From assembly GCA_903874275.1 (NCBI GenBank), contig CAIQRS010000010.1, positions 1 to 64,000 of the forward strand: a stretch of 64,000 nt of DNA, given 5' to 3'. This document shows positions 49,289 through 60,810 of the stretch, piece by piece; position 1 is the first letter of the stretch, and every line of letters starts with the position of its first letter. Under the pieces are notes generated by a model that searched no databases, had not been told where the DNA came from, and was given only the letters and a program-made list of their open reading frames with translations. Source of the DNA: an uncultured Anaeromyxobacter sp. (GTDB taxonomy: Bacteria; Myxococcota; Myxococcia; Myxococcales; Anaeromyxobacteraceae). Made by a program: the position numbers and the translations under genes.

Positions 49289-50428
49289 ATGCGCCTTGCC
49301 GTCCTCGCCCTCGTCGCCGTCGCCCTCGCCGCGCCCGCCACCCCCGCCGGGGCCGCCGAGGAGCTCAAGATCGGCGCGCTCCTCTCCGTCACCGGCCCGG
49401 CCGCCTTCCTGGGCGCGCCGGAGGCCCGCACGCTGGAGATGCTCACCGAGCAGGTGAACGCCAGGGGCGGGATCGCCGGCCACAAGGTGAAGCTCATCGT
49501 CAAGGACACCGGCGCCTCTCCCGAGAAGGCGGTCTCCTTCGCGCGCCAGCTCATCGACGAGGAGAAGGTCTTCGCCATCATCGGGCCCTCCACCTCCGGG
49601 GAGACCATGGCGGTGAAGGGCATCGCAGAGGAGGCGAAGACGCTCCTCATCTCGCTGGCCGCCGCCGAGGTGATCGTGAACCCGGTGGCCTCCCATGTCT
49701 TCAAGACCGCCCAGAAGGACAGCCACGCGGCGGCGCTCATCTTCCAGGACATGAAGAAGCGGGGCATCACCCGCATCGCCGTCTTCTCCTCCAACACCGG
49801 CTTCGGCAAGGCCGGCAAGGAGCAGATCGCGAAGCTGGCCCCCGAGTACGGGATCCAGATCGTCCTCGACGAGGTCTACGACAAGGCCGCCACCGACCTC
49901 TCCGCCGAGGCCACCAAGCTGAAGGGCGCGAACGCCCAGGCGGTCCTCAACTGGTCCATCGAGCCGGCCCAGTCGATCCTGGTGAAGAACATCCGCCAGC
50001 TCGGGCTCACCATCCCCATCTACCAGAGCCACGGCTTCGGGAACCTGGCCTACGCCAAGGCGGCCGGCTCCGCCGCCGAGGGCGTGATCTTCCCGCTCGG
50101 GCGGCTGGCCGTGGCCGACGCGCTCCCGGCCGGGAATCCACAGAAGCCGGTGCTCGTCGCCTACCGCGACGCCTACCAGAAGCGGTACGGCGAGGAGGTG
50201 AGCGGCTTCGGCGGTTACGCCTGGGACGCCTTCCAGCTGCTCGCCGCCGCGGTGGAGAAGGTCGGGCTCGACCGGGCCAAGGTCCGCGCCGCGCTGGAGA
50301 ACACCCAGGGCTTCGTGGGGCAGAGCGGCGTCTTCCGCTTCTCCGCCGCCGACCACAACGGCCTGGGGCTCGACTCCTTCGAGATGCTCACCGTGAAGGA
50401 CGGCAAGTTCGTCCCGCTGGCCAAGTGA
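49289..50428 (+). CDS. Branched-chain-type ABC transporter substrate-binding protein (copy 1)
   Basis: Signal peptide; LKIGALLSVTGPAAFLGAPEARTLEMLTEQVNARGGIAGHKVKLIVKDTGASPEKAV. Confidence 0.93.
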   Translation: MRLAVLALVAVALAAPATPAGAAEELKIGALLSVTGPAAFLGAPEARTLEMLTEQVNARGGIAGHKVKLIVKDTGASPEKAVSFARQLIDEEKVFAIIGPSTSGETMAVKGIAEEAKTLLISLAAAEVIVNPVASHVFKTAQKDSHAAALIFQDMKKRGITRIAVFSSNTGFGKAGKEQIAKLAPEYGIQIVLDEVYDKAATDLSAEATKLKGANAQAVLNWSIEPAQSILVKNIRQLGLTIPIYQSHGFGNLAYAKAAGSAAEGVIFPLGRLAVADALPAGNPQKPVLVAYRDAYQKRYGEEVSGFGGYAWDAFQLLAAAVEKVGLDRAKVRAALENTQGFVGQSGVFRFSAADHNGLGLDSFEMLTVKDGKFVPLAK

Positions 50429-50439
50429 GGGATCGTCCC

Positions 50440-51576
50440 ATGACCCGCCCCTTCCCGGTCGCAGCCCTCCTCGCCCTCGTCCCCGCGCTGGCGCTGGCCG
50501 CGCCCGAGCCCATCAAGGTGGGGGCGCTCCTCGCCGTCACCGGCCCGGCCTCCTTCCTGGGCGCCCCGGAGGCCCGCACGCTGGAGATGCGCGTCCAGGA
50601 GCTGAACGCCCGGGGCGGGATCGGCGGCCGCCCGATCCAGCTCGTGCTCAAGGACACCGGTGCCTCCCCGGAGAAGGCGGTCTCCTTCGCCCGGCAGCTC
50701 ATCGAGGAGGAGAAGGTCTTCGCCATCCTCGGCCCCTCCACCTCGGGCGAGTCGATGGCGGTGAAGGGGCTCTGCGAGGAGGGCAAGACGCTGCTCCTCT
50801 CCATGGCGGCGGCCGAGGCCATCGTGAACCCGGTCCTCCCCCACGTCTTCAAGGTGGCGCCCCGCGACAGCTTCGCCGTCGAGGTGATCTTCCAGCGCAT
50901 GAAGAAGATGGGGATCACCCGCATCGGCTTCCTCTCCTCCAACACCGGCTTCGGCAAGGGGGGCAAGGAGCAGGTGGAGAAGCTGGCGGCGCAGTACGGC
51001 ATCACGCTGGCGGTGAACGACGTCTACGACAAGGCCGCCACCGACCTGACCGCCGAGGTGACCAAGCTCAAGGCCGCCAACGTCCAGGCCATCCTCAACT
51101 GGTCCATCGAGCCGGCCCAGTCCATCGTGGTGAAGAACGCCCGGCAGCTCGGCCTCACCGTCCCCATCTTCCAGAGCCACGGCTTCGCCAACTTGCAGTA
51201 CGTGAAGGCCGCCGGCAGCGCCGCCGAGGGAGTGATCTTCCCGGCCAGCCGCATCGTGGTGTCGGGCGAGCTCGCCGCCGGCAATCCGCAGAAGCCGGTG
51301 GTCGAGGCCTACCGCAAGGGCTACGAGGCCCGCTACGGCGAGGAGGTCTCCACCTTCGGCGGCCACGCCTGGGACGCCTTCGGCATCCTGGTGGCGGCCC
51401 TCGAGCAGGTGGGGCCCGATCGGGCGAAGGTCCGCGCCGCGGTGGAGAACATGAAGGGGTACGTGGGGACGGCCGGGGTCTTCAACTTCTCGCCCACCGA
51501 CCACAACGGCCTCGACATCGGCGCCTTCGAGCTCTGCACGGTGAAGAACGGGCGCTTCGCCCCGCTCGGCAACTGA
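50440..51576 (+). CDS. Branched-chain-type ABC transporter substrate-binding protein (copy 2)
   Basis: Signal peptide; IKVGALLAVTGPASFLGAPEARTLEMRVQELNARGGIGGRPIQLVLKDTGASPEKAV; paralogue of copy 1. Confidence 0.93.
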   Translation: MTRPFPVAALLALVPALALAAPEPIKVGALLAVTGPASFLGAPEARTLEMRVQELNARGGIGGRPIQLVLKDTGASPEKAVSFARQLIEEEKVFAILGPSTSGESMAVKGLCEEGKTLLLSMAAAEAIVNPVLPHVFKVAPRDSFAVEVIFQRMKKMGITRIGFLSSNTGFGKGGKEQVEKLAAQYGITLAVNDVYDKAATDLTAEVTKLKAANVQAILNWSIEPAQSIVVKNARQLGLTVPIFQSHGFANLQYVKAAGSAAEGVIFPASRIVVSGELAAGNPQKPVVEAYRKGYEARYGEEVSTFGGHAWDAFGILVAALEQVGPDRAKVRAAVENMKGYVGTAGVFNFSPTDHNGLDIGAFELCTVKNGRFAPLGN

Positions 51577-51599
51577 GCGGCGGCGGCGAAGCTTTCGGA

Positions 51600-52490
51600 A
51601 TGACCCTCGACCTCGCGCTCCAGTACCTCGTCGCGGGGCTGACCTACGGGGCGATCTACGCCGTCGTCGCCATCGGCTTCAACATCGTCTACAGCGCCAC
51701 CGGGATCATCAACTTCGCCCAGGGCGAGTTCGTCATGCTGGGCGGCATGCTGGCGGTGCAGCTCTCCCGCTCCATGCCGCTCCCGGCGGCGGTGGCGCTC
51801 TCCGTGGCCATCACCGCCGCGGTGGGCGCGGTGGTCGAGGTGGCCTTCATCCGCTGGCTCGGCAAGCCCACCGTGCTGCGCATGGTGGTCATCACCATCG
51901 GCGTCTCGATCCTGCTCCGCGAGGGGGCGCTCTTCCTGTGGGGCGAGGGGGTCCGCTCGCTCCCCTACTTCACCGGCGACGAGGTCTCCTCGGTGGGGAT
52001 CCTGGGGGCGCGCATCTCGCCCCAGGTCTTCTGGGTGCTCGGCACGGTGGCCCTCATCGTGGCGGTGCTGGAGTGGTTCTACCGGCGCACGCTGCTCGGA
52101 TGGGAGATGCAGGCCTGCGCCGCCAACAAGGACGCCGCGGCGCTCTGCGGCGTGCCGGTGCGAAGGCTCGTCACCCTCTCCTTCGCCATGGCCGCGGCCA
52201 TCGGCGCGCTGGCCGGGGCGGTGGTCTCCCCCATCACCTACACCTCGTACGCGGCCGGGGGTCCGCTCGCCATCAAGGGCTTCACGGTGGCCATCCTGGG
52301 CGGCCTGGGCAACTCGGGCGGCGCGGTGGCGGCCGGGCTCGCGCTCGGGGTGGTCGAGTCCTTCGCGGTCTCGGTGCTCCCGGCCGCCTACAAGGACGTG
52401 GTCACCCTCTCCCTCCTGCTCGCCGTGCTGGTGGTCCGCCCGAGCGGCCTCTTCGCGAGCGGCGAGGCCGCCCGCCTGAAGGAGTTCTAG
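51600..52490 (+). CDS. livH: Branched-chain ABC transporter permease LivH-like
   Basis: LVAGLTYGAIYAVVAIGFNIVYSATGIINFAQGEFVMLGGMLA; CAANKDAAALCGVPVRRL. Confidence 0.95.
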   Translation: MTLDLALQYLVAGLTYGAIYAVVAIGFNIVYSATGIINFAQGEFVMLGGMLAVQLSRSMPLPAAVALSVAITAAVGAVVEVAFIRWLGKPTVLRMVVITIGVSILLREGALFLWGEGVRSLPYFTGDEVSSVGILGARISPQVFWVLGTVALIVAVLEWFYRRTLLGWEMQACAANKDAAALCGVPVRRLVTLSFAMAAAIGALAGAVVSPITYTSYAAGGPLAIKGFTVAILGGLGNSGGAVAAGLALGVVESFAVSVLPAAYKDVVTLSLLLAVLVVRPSGLFASGEAARLKEF

Positions 52491-52493
52491 GCC

Positions 52494-53573
52494 GTGCGCC
52501 TCCCCGCACCGGCACGGGTGGCCCTCCTCGCCGCGGCGGTGGTGGCGGTCCAGCTCGCCACCCAGGCCTCCGGCAAGGGCTTCTACCTCACCCAGCTCAC
52601 CATGACCGCCTACTACGCGCTGGTCGTGGTGGGGCTCTCGCTCCTCATGGGATACGCCGGGCAGATCTCGCTCGGGCAGGCCGGGTTCTTCGCCATCGGC
52701 GGCTACACGGCGGCGTTCGTCTCCACGGTGGACCTCTCGGCCCAGGCGTCGCTCCCGGCGCTCGCGCTCCTCGCCCGGCTCGGGGTCCTGGTGGCCCGGC
52801 CCGATCTCTACGGCGGACAGATACTCGGGGTGAACCCGTGGGCGGGACTGGTGCTGGGGGTCTCGCTCGCCTCCGGGGTGGCCTTCGCGGTGGGGGTGCC
52901 GGTGCTGCGGCTGCGCGGCCACTACCTGGCCATGGCCACGCTGGCCTTCGGGACCATCGTGTCGGCGGTGGTGGTGGGCACCCAGCGGCTCGGGGCGGCC
53001 GACGGCATCTCCGGCGTGCCCCCCTTCCCGGTCCTCCCCGGGGTCCGCATCGGCGGCGGCTCGGCCGACCGGGTGGTGAACTACTACCTGGCCTGGGGGC
53101 TTGTGGCGCTCTCCATGCTGCTCCTGGGAAACCTGGTCGGCTCCCGCACCGGGCGGGCCCTGCGGGCCATCCACGGCGCCGAGGACGCGGCCCGGGCCAT
53201 GGGGGTGGACGCCGCCCGGCTCAAGGTCCGCGTCTTCGTCCTGGCGGCGGCCATGGCGTCGGCCGCCGGCGTGCTCCTCACCCACTACGTGGGCGGCATC
53301 GGCCCCTCCGAGACCTCGGCCATGAAGTCGGTCCGCTACGTGGCCATGGTGGCGGTGGGCGGCATGGGGAGCCTGTGGGGCGCGCTCTCGGCCGCGGCGG
53401 TGCTCGAGTTCCTCTCCCTGCGCGGCGTCTTCGGCGCCCACGACGACGCGGTCTTCGGCGGGATCCTGCTCCTCGTCATGCTCTTCGCGCCCGACGGGAT
53501 CCTCAACTTCAGGGCCCGCGGGCTCCTCGCGCGGCTGCGCGGCCGGCCGGCCGGATCCGGGGAGGGCGCGTGA
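52494..53573 (+). CDS. livM: Branched-chain ABC transporter permease LivM-like
   Basis: YYALVVVGLSLLMGYAGQISLGQAGFFAIGGYTAAF; GRALRAIHGAEDAARAMGVDAARLKVRVF. Confidence 0.95.
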   Translation: MRLPAPARVALLAAAVVAVQLATQASGKGFYLTQLTMTAYYALVVVGLSLLMGYAGQISLGQAGFFAIGGYTAAFVSTVDLSAQASLPALALLARLGVLVARPDLYGGQILGVNPWAGLVLGVSLASGVAFAVGVPVLRLRGHYLAMATLAFGTIVSAVVVGTQRLGAADGISGVPPFPVLPGVRIGGGSADRVVNYYLAWGLVALSMLLLGNLVGSRTGRALRAIHGAEDAARAMGVDAARLKVRVFVLAAAMASAAGVLLTHYVGGIGPSETSAMKSVRYVAMVAVGGMGSLWGALSAAAVLEFLSLRGVFGAHDDAVFGGILLLVMLFAPDGILNFRARGLLARLRGRPAGSGEGA

Positions 53574-54327
53574 ACCTCCTCGAGGTGAGCGGCATCTCCA
53601 AGCGGTTCGGGGGGGTGCAGGCGGTGAAGGGGGTCTCCTTCCGCGTCCGCAAGGGGGCGGTCAAGGCGGTCATCGGCCCGAACGGCGCCGGCAAGACCAC
53701 CCTCTTCGACCTGCTCTCCGGCTTCCGCGCCCCCGACGAGGGCACCGTCCGCTTCCAGGACCGGGAGATCCAGGGCAGCGCCCCGCACGAGGTGGCCGCG
53801 CTCGGCATCTCCCGCACCTTCCAGAATCTGAAGCTGTTCGGCCACATGACGGCGCTGGAGAACGTGATGGTGGGGCGCCACGTGCGCAGCCGGGCCGGGA
53901 TGCTGGCCGGGATGTTCCAGCCCCCCTCGGCGCGCCGCGAGGAGCGGGCGATCGAGGAGCGGGCCCGCGCCGAGATGCGCTTCCTGGGGGTGGAGCCCCT
54001 GGCCCACTCCCCGGCGGGAAGCCTGGCCTACGGCCAGCAGCGGGCCGTCGAGTTGGCGCGCGCCCTCTGCGCCGAGCCCACGCTCCTGCTCCTCGACGAG
54101 CCGGCGGCGGGCTTGAACATGCGGGAGACCGGCGAGCTGGCCGACCAGGTGCTGCGCATCCGCGAGAGGGGCGTCACCGTGCTCCTCGTCGAGCACGACA
54201 TGTCGCTCGTCATGCGCATCTCCGACGAGGTGGCCGTGCTCTGCTTCGGGCAGAAGATCGCCGACGCCGACCCGCGCTCGGTGCAGCGCAACCCGGAGGT
54301 CGTCCGGGTCTACCTGGGTGAAGACTG

Positions 54328-54328
<1 letters not shown>
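53570..54328 (+). CDS. livG: ABC transporter ATPase LivG-like
   Basis: GPNGAGKTTLFDLLSGF Walker A; SLAYGQQRAVELARALCAEPTLLLLDEPAAGLN; GTG 53570 overlapping livM. Confidence 0.95.
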
Positions 54329-55049
<721 letters not shown>

Positions 55050-55053
<4 letters not shown>

Positions 55054-56336
55054 CCGGACAGCCGGACCGCGAGGCGATGGACCGCGAGGAGATCGTGCAG
55101 CTCCAGCTGGAGCGGCTCGAGGCCACCCTCAACCGGGCGCAGAGGAGCGTGCCCTTCTACCAGCGCCGCTTCGCCGAGGCGGGCTTCGACGCCGAGGGGC
55201 TGCGCTCCCTCGACGACCTGCGCCGGCTCCCCTTCACCACGAAGCGCGACCTGCGCGACAACCACCCCTACGGCATGTTCGCCGTGCCGCTGCGGGACGT
55301 GGTCCGGGTGCACGCCTCCTCGGGGACGACCGGGCTCGCCACCGCGGTGGGCTACACCCGAAACGACCTGAAAACCTGGTCCGACCTGGTGGCCCGGATC
55401 CTGGTGGCCGGTGGCGTGGGCAAGGACGACGTGGTGCAGGTGGCCTTCGACTACGGCCTCTTCACCGGCGCCTTCGGCTTCCACCAGGGGGCGGAGCGGC
55501 TGGGCGCGTCGGTGATCCCGGTCTCCTCGGCGAGCGCCCGGCGCCAGCTGGGGATCATGAAGGACTACCGGAGCACCGCGCTCGTCTGCACCCCCAGCCA
55601 CGCCATGACGCTGGCCGACGCCGCCATCGAGGCCGGCCTGAAGCCCGGGACGCTCTCCTTGCGCCACGGGCTCTTCGGTGCCGAGCCCTGGTCCGAGTCG
55701 ATGCGGGCCGACCTGCAGGCGAAGCTCAAGCTCGTGGCCACCGACAACTACGGCCTCTCCGAGGTGGGCGGTCCCGGGCTGGCCGGCGAGTGCCTGGACC
55801 GGCGCGGGCTCCACGTGGCCGAGGACCACTTCCTCGTCGAGGTGGTGGACCCCGAGACCCTGGCCCCGGTTCCCGACGGAACGGTGGGGGAGCTCATCGT
55901 CACCACCCTCACCCGGGAGGCCATGCCGGTGGTCCGCTTCCGGACCCACGACCTGGCCTCGCTCACCCGCGTGCCCTGCGCCTGCGGCCGGACCATGGCC
56001 CGGATGAGCCGCGTGAAGGGGCGCACCGACGACCTGATCCTGGTGAAGGGAGCCCGGGTCTTCCCCTCGGAGATCGAGGCGGTCCTCCTCGAGGTGGAGG
56101 GGACCGAGCCCCACTACGAGATCGTGCTGGAGCGGCGGCACGGGGGGGACGAGGCGCTGGTCCGCGTGGAGGCCGCCACCCCGGGCGACGAGAACCTGCG
56201 CGGGGCGGTCGAGCGCAGGCTCGCGTCCGAGCTGGGAGTGGCCGTCGCGGTCGAGCTCGTCGCCCCGCGGACGCTCCCGCGGTCGGAGGGCAAGGCCCGG
56301 CGGGTGATCGACCGGCGCCGGCCCGACGCTCCCTGA
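55050..56336 (+). CDS. paaK: Phenylacetate-CoA ligase family (copy 3)
   Basis: [94 protein letters not shown] overlaps livF. Confidence 0.95.
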
Positions 56337-56490
56337 CGCGAGGCGTCGAATGACGCGCTCCGCCGTGCGAATCCGGCGAAAGCGGCCCCTCGTCGCCTTG
56401 ACAGGGGGGCGCTTCCCGACAAACAACAAGCGCTTACGCGTCGCGCCCTCGCGCCGACACCGGGATTCACCCACCGTAACTGGAGGCAGC

Positions 56491-59481
56491 ATGACGCTTC
56501 GCCACCTCGCGCCCGCGGCGCTTCTCGCGCTCGCGGTCCTTGCCTGCACGCCATCCGTCCCGTCGAACCCGAACACCGTCATCGTGACGGCCGAGTTCGA
56601 CCCCTCCACCGGCACGATCCCGCAGCCCAACTCGCTGGCGATCAACCCCGCGCTGAACCCGAACCTGCTCGCCCCGCGCAACGCGCAGGAGGAGTTGCTG
56701 GCCTACTTCGCGCAGCAGGGCGGCTTCCCGCCCGACCAGGTGCTCTCGCTCGGGTTCCCCGTCGCGACGCTCACGGTGAACGGGCCGGGCGACGTGACCT
56801 CGGCGGCGCCCGACATCGACGTCAGGACCATCGTCCCCTGCACCAGCGCGCGGGCACCGGCCAACTGCAACTTCTTCGTGTTCGACGCGCTGGCGCCGGT
56901 GGACCAGCAGTTTCCCCCGTTCGCCCCCTCGTACCCCACGCCGGCCCTGGGAGCGCGCAGCGGGACGATCAAGGCGACGCCGGGCCCCGCGAACGCTCCC
57001 ACCACCTGGCGCCCCGGCGGCCTCTTCTTCTACGCGCTGCGCGGCGGCGCGAGCGGCATCAAGACCAGGGCCGCCGTCCCGCTGCAGCCGTCCTCCACCA
57101 CCTACACCCTCATCTTCGGCCGGCCGAGCGACTTCACCTGCCCCTCCACCGCTCCCAACTGCGCGCTGAAGACGCTGAAGACGTTGCAGACCCAGTACCA
57201 GCCGGTCTTCGCCACCATCGAGAACAAGGGCTTCCCGCTCGACGAGGTGGTGGTGGTGGGAACCTTCTCGGTCGCCCCGGCGACGACGTGGGTCATCGCC
57301 GATCCCGGCACCGGGGCGGTACCGGTCCCCTCCAACTTCCTGCTCGACCCGCTCACCAACAAGGTCTCGTCGGCGGTCGACGAACGCTTCTTCGGCCTCC
57401 CGTTCAGCTCTCTCGACGGCTTCAGCACCACCGGCATGGACATCGCCCAGACCTCCGGTCCGATCAGCGCGGCGAGCGTCCGCGCGTCGGAGGGGAAGGG
57501 CGTCTTCATCTACAAGGCGGGCGCGACGACGGCGACCGAGCTGACCGGGGCGACCGGCGTCTACGCCCAGCCGCCGCCGATCACCATCGACATGTCCACC
57601 GGGCGCCCCTGCTCCCCGGTGAACGCCCAGGGGGACTACGGCCCCACCTGCGTCTCCAAGATCATCGGCCTCCAGCCCGCCCTGACCGTCCCCACCCCTC
57701 TTGGCCCGCTCGTCCTCCCGCCGTACGAGGAGACGACCGAGTACGCGGTGATCGTCACCAGCAGGGTCACCGACCCCTCGGGCATCCCGCTCTCCAACAC
57801 CACGCTCGGGCAGATGCTCCTCTTCACCCATCCCCTCTGCACGCCGTCGCCGGGTTGCGTGGCCTCGCCTTCCACGGCGACCTCGGAGCTCCCGGGTGTC
57901 TCCGGACCGCTGGCTTCCCTCCTCGAGAGCATGCGGCTCCGGCTCCAGCCGGTGGTCTCCCAGCTGGCGACCGACCACGGCATCGCCAAGGCCGACATCG
58001 TCATGCCCTACACGTTCCGCACCCAGACCATCACGGCGCCCGCGGTCCAGCTCGGGGTAGGCCCCTACGCGAGGCTGCCGGGGGGGAGCACGGACGCGTT
58101 CCCCGACGCGCCCTACTTCAACCCCGCGGTCCCGGGTGACCCTCTCAACCCCAGGCCGGTGACCCCTGCCGCGATGGCCGCCAGGTGGGGCGTTCCCCCC
58201 GAGGTCCTGGCCACGGGCATCTCCACCTTCGTGGAGGCGACCATCATCACGAAGGACCTGCTCGATCCGGCCACGGGCGCCTTCAGCCCGAACCCGGCTG
58301 CCGGTCCGATCGGCTTCCTCCCCGCGATCGTCGCCATCCCCCAGGGGACGGCCCCCGACGGCGGCTGGCCGCTCGTGGTCTTCCACCACGGCCTCGGCCG
58401 CAGCCGCGGCGATTCGCTCTTCATCGCCTCCGCCCTCTCCGGAAGCGGGATGGTCGTGGCCGCCATCGACACCGTCAAGCACGGGGCCCGCTCCTGGTGC
58501 TCGGTCGATACCACCGTCACGCCCAGCGTCGCGACGGGCTGCGCGACCGGGGTGACCTGCGACATCACGGTGTTCCAGCGGCAGCAGGGCGATCCGGCGA
58601 CCGCCAGGCCGGGGCTCTGCACCGGAGCCCTCCAGCTCGCTCCCATCGGCCCGGGCCCCTGGGACCAGACCGGCGGCGCCGGCGTCACCTCGGGCTCCTT
58701 CTTCGTGGGGCCGAACTTCTTCCGGTGGCGCGATTCGGTCCGGCAGGACATCTTCGACCAGTCGATGCTGGTCCGCGTCCTGACCACCGCCAACGGCACG
58801 GCGCTCCTGTCGGCCGCAGCCGGGAGCGTGGTCGCGATCGATCCCTCCAAGGTCTACTACGTCGGCCAGTCGCTCGGGGCCATCAACGGGACGCTCGACG
58901 TCGCGGCCAATCCGCGCATCTCGCGCACCGTGCTCAGCGTGGGCGGCGCCACCTGGGTCGACATCGCGACCACCTCGCCCAGCTTCGAGGGGCTCTATCG
59001 CGGCGTCCTCGAGTTCCTGGGAATCACGCCCGGCTCCACCGAGAACCTGCTCTTCCTCATCGCCGGCCACTGGATCCTCGACCCGGCCGACCCGGCCAAT
59101 TTCGCCGCGAACCTGGTCCACTCCCCCCTGCCCAACTTCCTCGTCGATCCCACCGGAGCGACGCCTCAGGCGCCCAAGGCCGTCCTTGGCCAGGGAGCCC
59201 GCTGCGACGGCACGGTTCCAAATCCCACCAACGAGCTCCTCTTCGGGCTCATCGGCCTCGCGCCGCTCGAGCCCACGGCATCCTCCACCACTCCAGGCCT
59301 CCAGTGGTTCATGAACTCCACGGGCGGCACCTGCCCGACCGACGGCTCGGTCGGTCCAGGCGCCAATCACGGCTTCCTCCTCGACTGGACCAACCCGGCC
59401 CTGGCCACGGCCGCGCAGCAGAACGTGGTCTCCTACCTCCTCGGCGGCCCCGTCTCCCCCACCCCCGTCGTCGTTCCCTGA
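56491..59481 (+). CDS. Large lipoprotein with alpha/beta-hydrolase (lipase-like) domain
   Basis: ATG 56491 with upstream TGGAGG; lipobox AVLACTPS; VFHHGLGRSRGDSLFIASALSGSGMVVAAIDTVKHG; nucleophile elbow YYVGQSLGAINGT; C-terminal GPGANHGFLLD. Confidence 0.82.
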   Translation: MTLRHLAPAALLALAVLACTPSVPSNPNTVIVTAEFDPSTGTIPQPNSLAINPALNPNLLAPRNAQEELLAYFAQQGGFPPDQVLSLGFPVATLTVNGPGDVTSAAPDIDVRTIVPCTSARAPANCNFFVFDALAPVDQQFPPFAPSYPTPALGARSGTIKATPGPANAPTTWRPGGLFFYALRGGASGIKTRAAVPLQPSSTTYTLIFGRPSDFTCPSTAPNCALKTLKTLQTQYQPVFATIENKGFPLDEVVVVGTFSVAPATTWVIADPGTGAVPVPSNFLLDPLTNKVSSAVDERFFGLPFSSLDGFSTTGMDIAQTSGPISAASVRASEGKGVFIYKAGATTATELTGATGVYAQPPPITIDMSTGRPCSPVNAQGDYGPTCVSKIIGLQPALTVPTPLGPLVLPPYEETTEYAVIVTSRVTDPSGIPLSNTTLGQMLLFTHPLCTPSPGCVASPSTATSELPGVSGPLASLLESMRLRLQPVVSQLATDHGIAKADIVMPYTFRTQTITAPAVQLGVGPYARLPGGSTDAFPDAPYFNPAVPGDPLNPRPVTPAAMAARWGVPPEVLATGISTFVEATIITKDLLDPATGAFSPNPAAGPIGFLPAIVAIPQGTAPDGGWPLVVFHHGLGRSRGDSLFIASALSGSGMVVAAIDTVKHGARSWCSVDTTVTPSVATGCATGVTCDITVFQRQQGDPATARPGLCTGALQLAPIGPGPWDQTGGAGVTSGSFFVGPNFFRWRDSVRQDIFDQSMLVRVLTTANGTALLSAAAGSVVAIDPSKVYYVGQSLGAINGTLDVAANPRISRTVLSVGGATWVDIATTSPSFEGLYRGVLEFLGITPGSTENLLFLIAGHWILDPADPANFAANLVHSPLPNFLVDPTGATPQAPKAVLGQGARCDGTVPNPTNELLFGLIGLAPLEPTASSTTPGLQWFMNSTGGTCPTDGSVGPGANHGFLLDWTNPALATAAQQNVVSYLLGGPVSPTPVVVP

Positions 59482-59489
59482 GGACCACC

Positions 59490-60782
59490 ATGCGCAAGCT
59501 CCTGCTCGCCCTCCTCCTGGTCCCGGCCCTCGCCTCCGCGGGCGGCTACTCCATCCCCAGCGTCGTCTCCCGCGACCTCGCCATGAGCGACTCTCTGGTC
59601 GCCGACCAGACCGGCGCCGGCGCGGTCTTCCGCAACCCGGCGGCGCTCTCCCGCCTCTCCGGGCTCGACCTGACGCTGAACGGCGGCATCATCGGCAACG
59701 GGTCCACCTGGACCAACACCACGAGCTACTACCCGTCCCCGGTCACCACCGACTTCAAGGCGGCGACCCCGCTGGCCTTCTTCGTCTCCTGGTCGGGAAA
59801 GATCTCCGGCCACGGCTACGGCGTCGGTGCCGGCGTGAACGTGCCCGGAGGTGGCAACGTCTTCTGGCCGTCGGACTGGGCCGGGCGCCACTCCTTCATC
59901 TCGGTGGACCGCAAGCTCTTCGGGGCCTACCTCACGGCGGGCTTCGAGATCATCCCGCAGATCCGGGTGGGAGGCGGCTTCGTCTACTACTACGCCACCG
60001 AGAAGCTCTCCGTGGCCAAGGCGCTCCCGGGCGGAAGCGACGGGCTCGTCACCGTGGCCGACTCGGGCGGCGCTCCCAGCTGGGACGCCTCGCTGGAGAT
60101 CCAGCCCCTGCTGGACGTCCCGTTCCGCATCGGCCTCGACTACAAGCAGCAGGTCTTCATGAAGCTCAAGGGGCCGGCCAACTTCGACTTCCCCCCGGCC
60201 TTCGGCGCCGTCTACCCGAACCAGGAGTTCAACCACGTGCTCCCCTACCCGAGCACCTTCAACGTGGGCGTGGCCTGGCGCCCGGTCCCCACCGTGGACC
60301 TCACCGCCGGCTACACCTACGAGCACTACAGCGTCTACACCTCGGACACCTTCGTGGGGCAGACCATCGACCCGTCCACCGGCCAGCCCCTCGAGCTCTC
60401 GGTGTGGCGCAACTACGGCAACGCCAGCATCTTCCGGCTGGGCGGGGCCTGGCAGGTCCTGCCGGAGCTCGAGCTGCGCGCCGGCTTCCTCTACGACGCC
60501 TCGGGCGTGAACCCGGCTTACTTCAACCCGTCCCTGCCCGACGGCAAGGCCTGGGCCGGATCGCTGGGGCTGGGCTGGGAGGTCGTGAAGGACCTCTCCA
60601 TCAACGCCGCCTTCTTCAACGCCTGGTTCGAGACCCTGAACTCGGTTCCGGCCGCCAGCACGCCGACCCTCGACAACGCGTCGTCCTTCCCGGGCCAGTA
60701 CAAGAACTTCGCGTGGGTCGCCAGCCTGGGCGTGAACTGGAAGTGGGACCCCCAGGCCAGCAAGCCGGCCACGGCGAACTGA
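59490..60782 (+). CDS. fadL: FadL/OmpP1/TodX-family outer-membrane transporter
   Basis: Signal peptide then GGYSIPSVVSRDLAMSDSLVADQTGAGAVFRNPAALSRLSGLDLTLNGGI; beta-barrel alternation; FNVGVAWRPVPTVDLTAGYTYEHYS. Confidence 0.92.
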   Translation: MRKLLLALLLVPALASAGGYSIPSVVSRDLAMSDSLVADQTGAGAVFRNPAALSRLSGLDLTLNGGIIGNGSTWTNTTSYYPSPVTTDFKAATPLAFFVSWSGKISGHGYGVGAGVNVPGGGNVFWPSDWAGRHSFISVDRKLFGAYLTAGFEIIPQIRVGGGFVYYYATEKLSVAKALPGGSDGLVTVADSGGAPSWDASLEIQPLLDVPFRIGLDYKQQVFMKLKGPANFDFPPAFGAVYPNQEFNHVLPYPSTFNVGVAWRPVPTVDLTAGYTYEHYSVYTSDTFVGQTIDPSTGQPLELSVWRNYGNASIFRLGGAWQVLPELELRAGFLYDASGVNPAYFNPSLPDGKAWAGSLGLGWEVVKDLSINAAFFNAWFETLNSVPAASTPTLDNASSFPGQYKNFAWVASLGVNWKWDPQASKPATAN

Positions 60783-60810
60783 TCCGCATCCGCGACTGGA
60801 GTGAACACGG

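Noticed and set aside
56398-56426. TTGACA-like -35 upstream of the lipase-like gene
   Set aside because: No convincing -10 at 16-18 nt (AAACAA only), so not listed as a promoter
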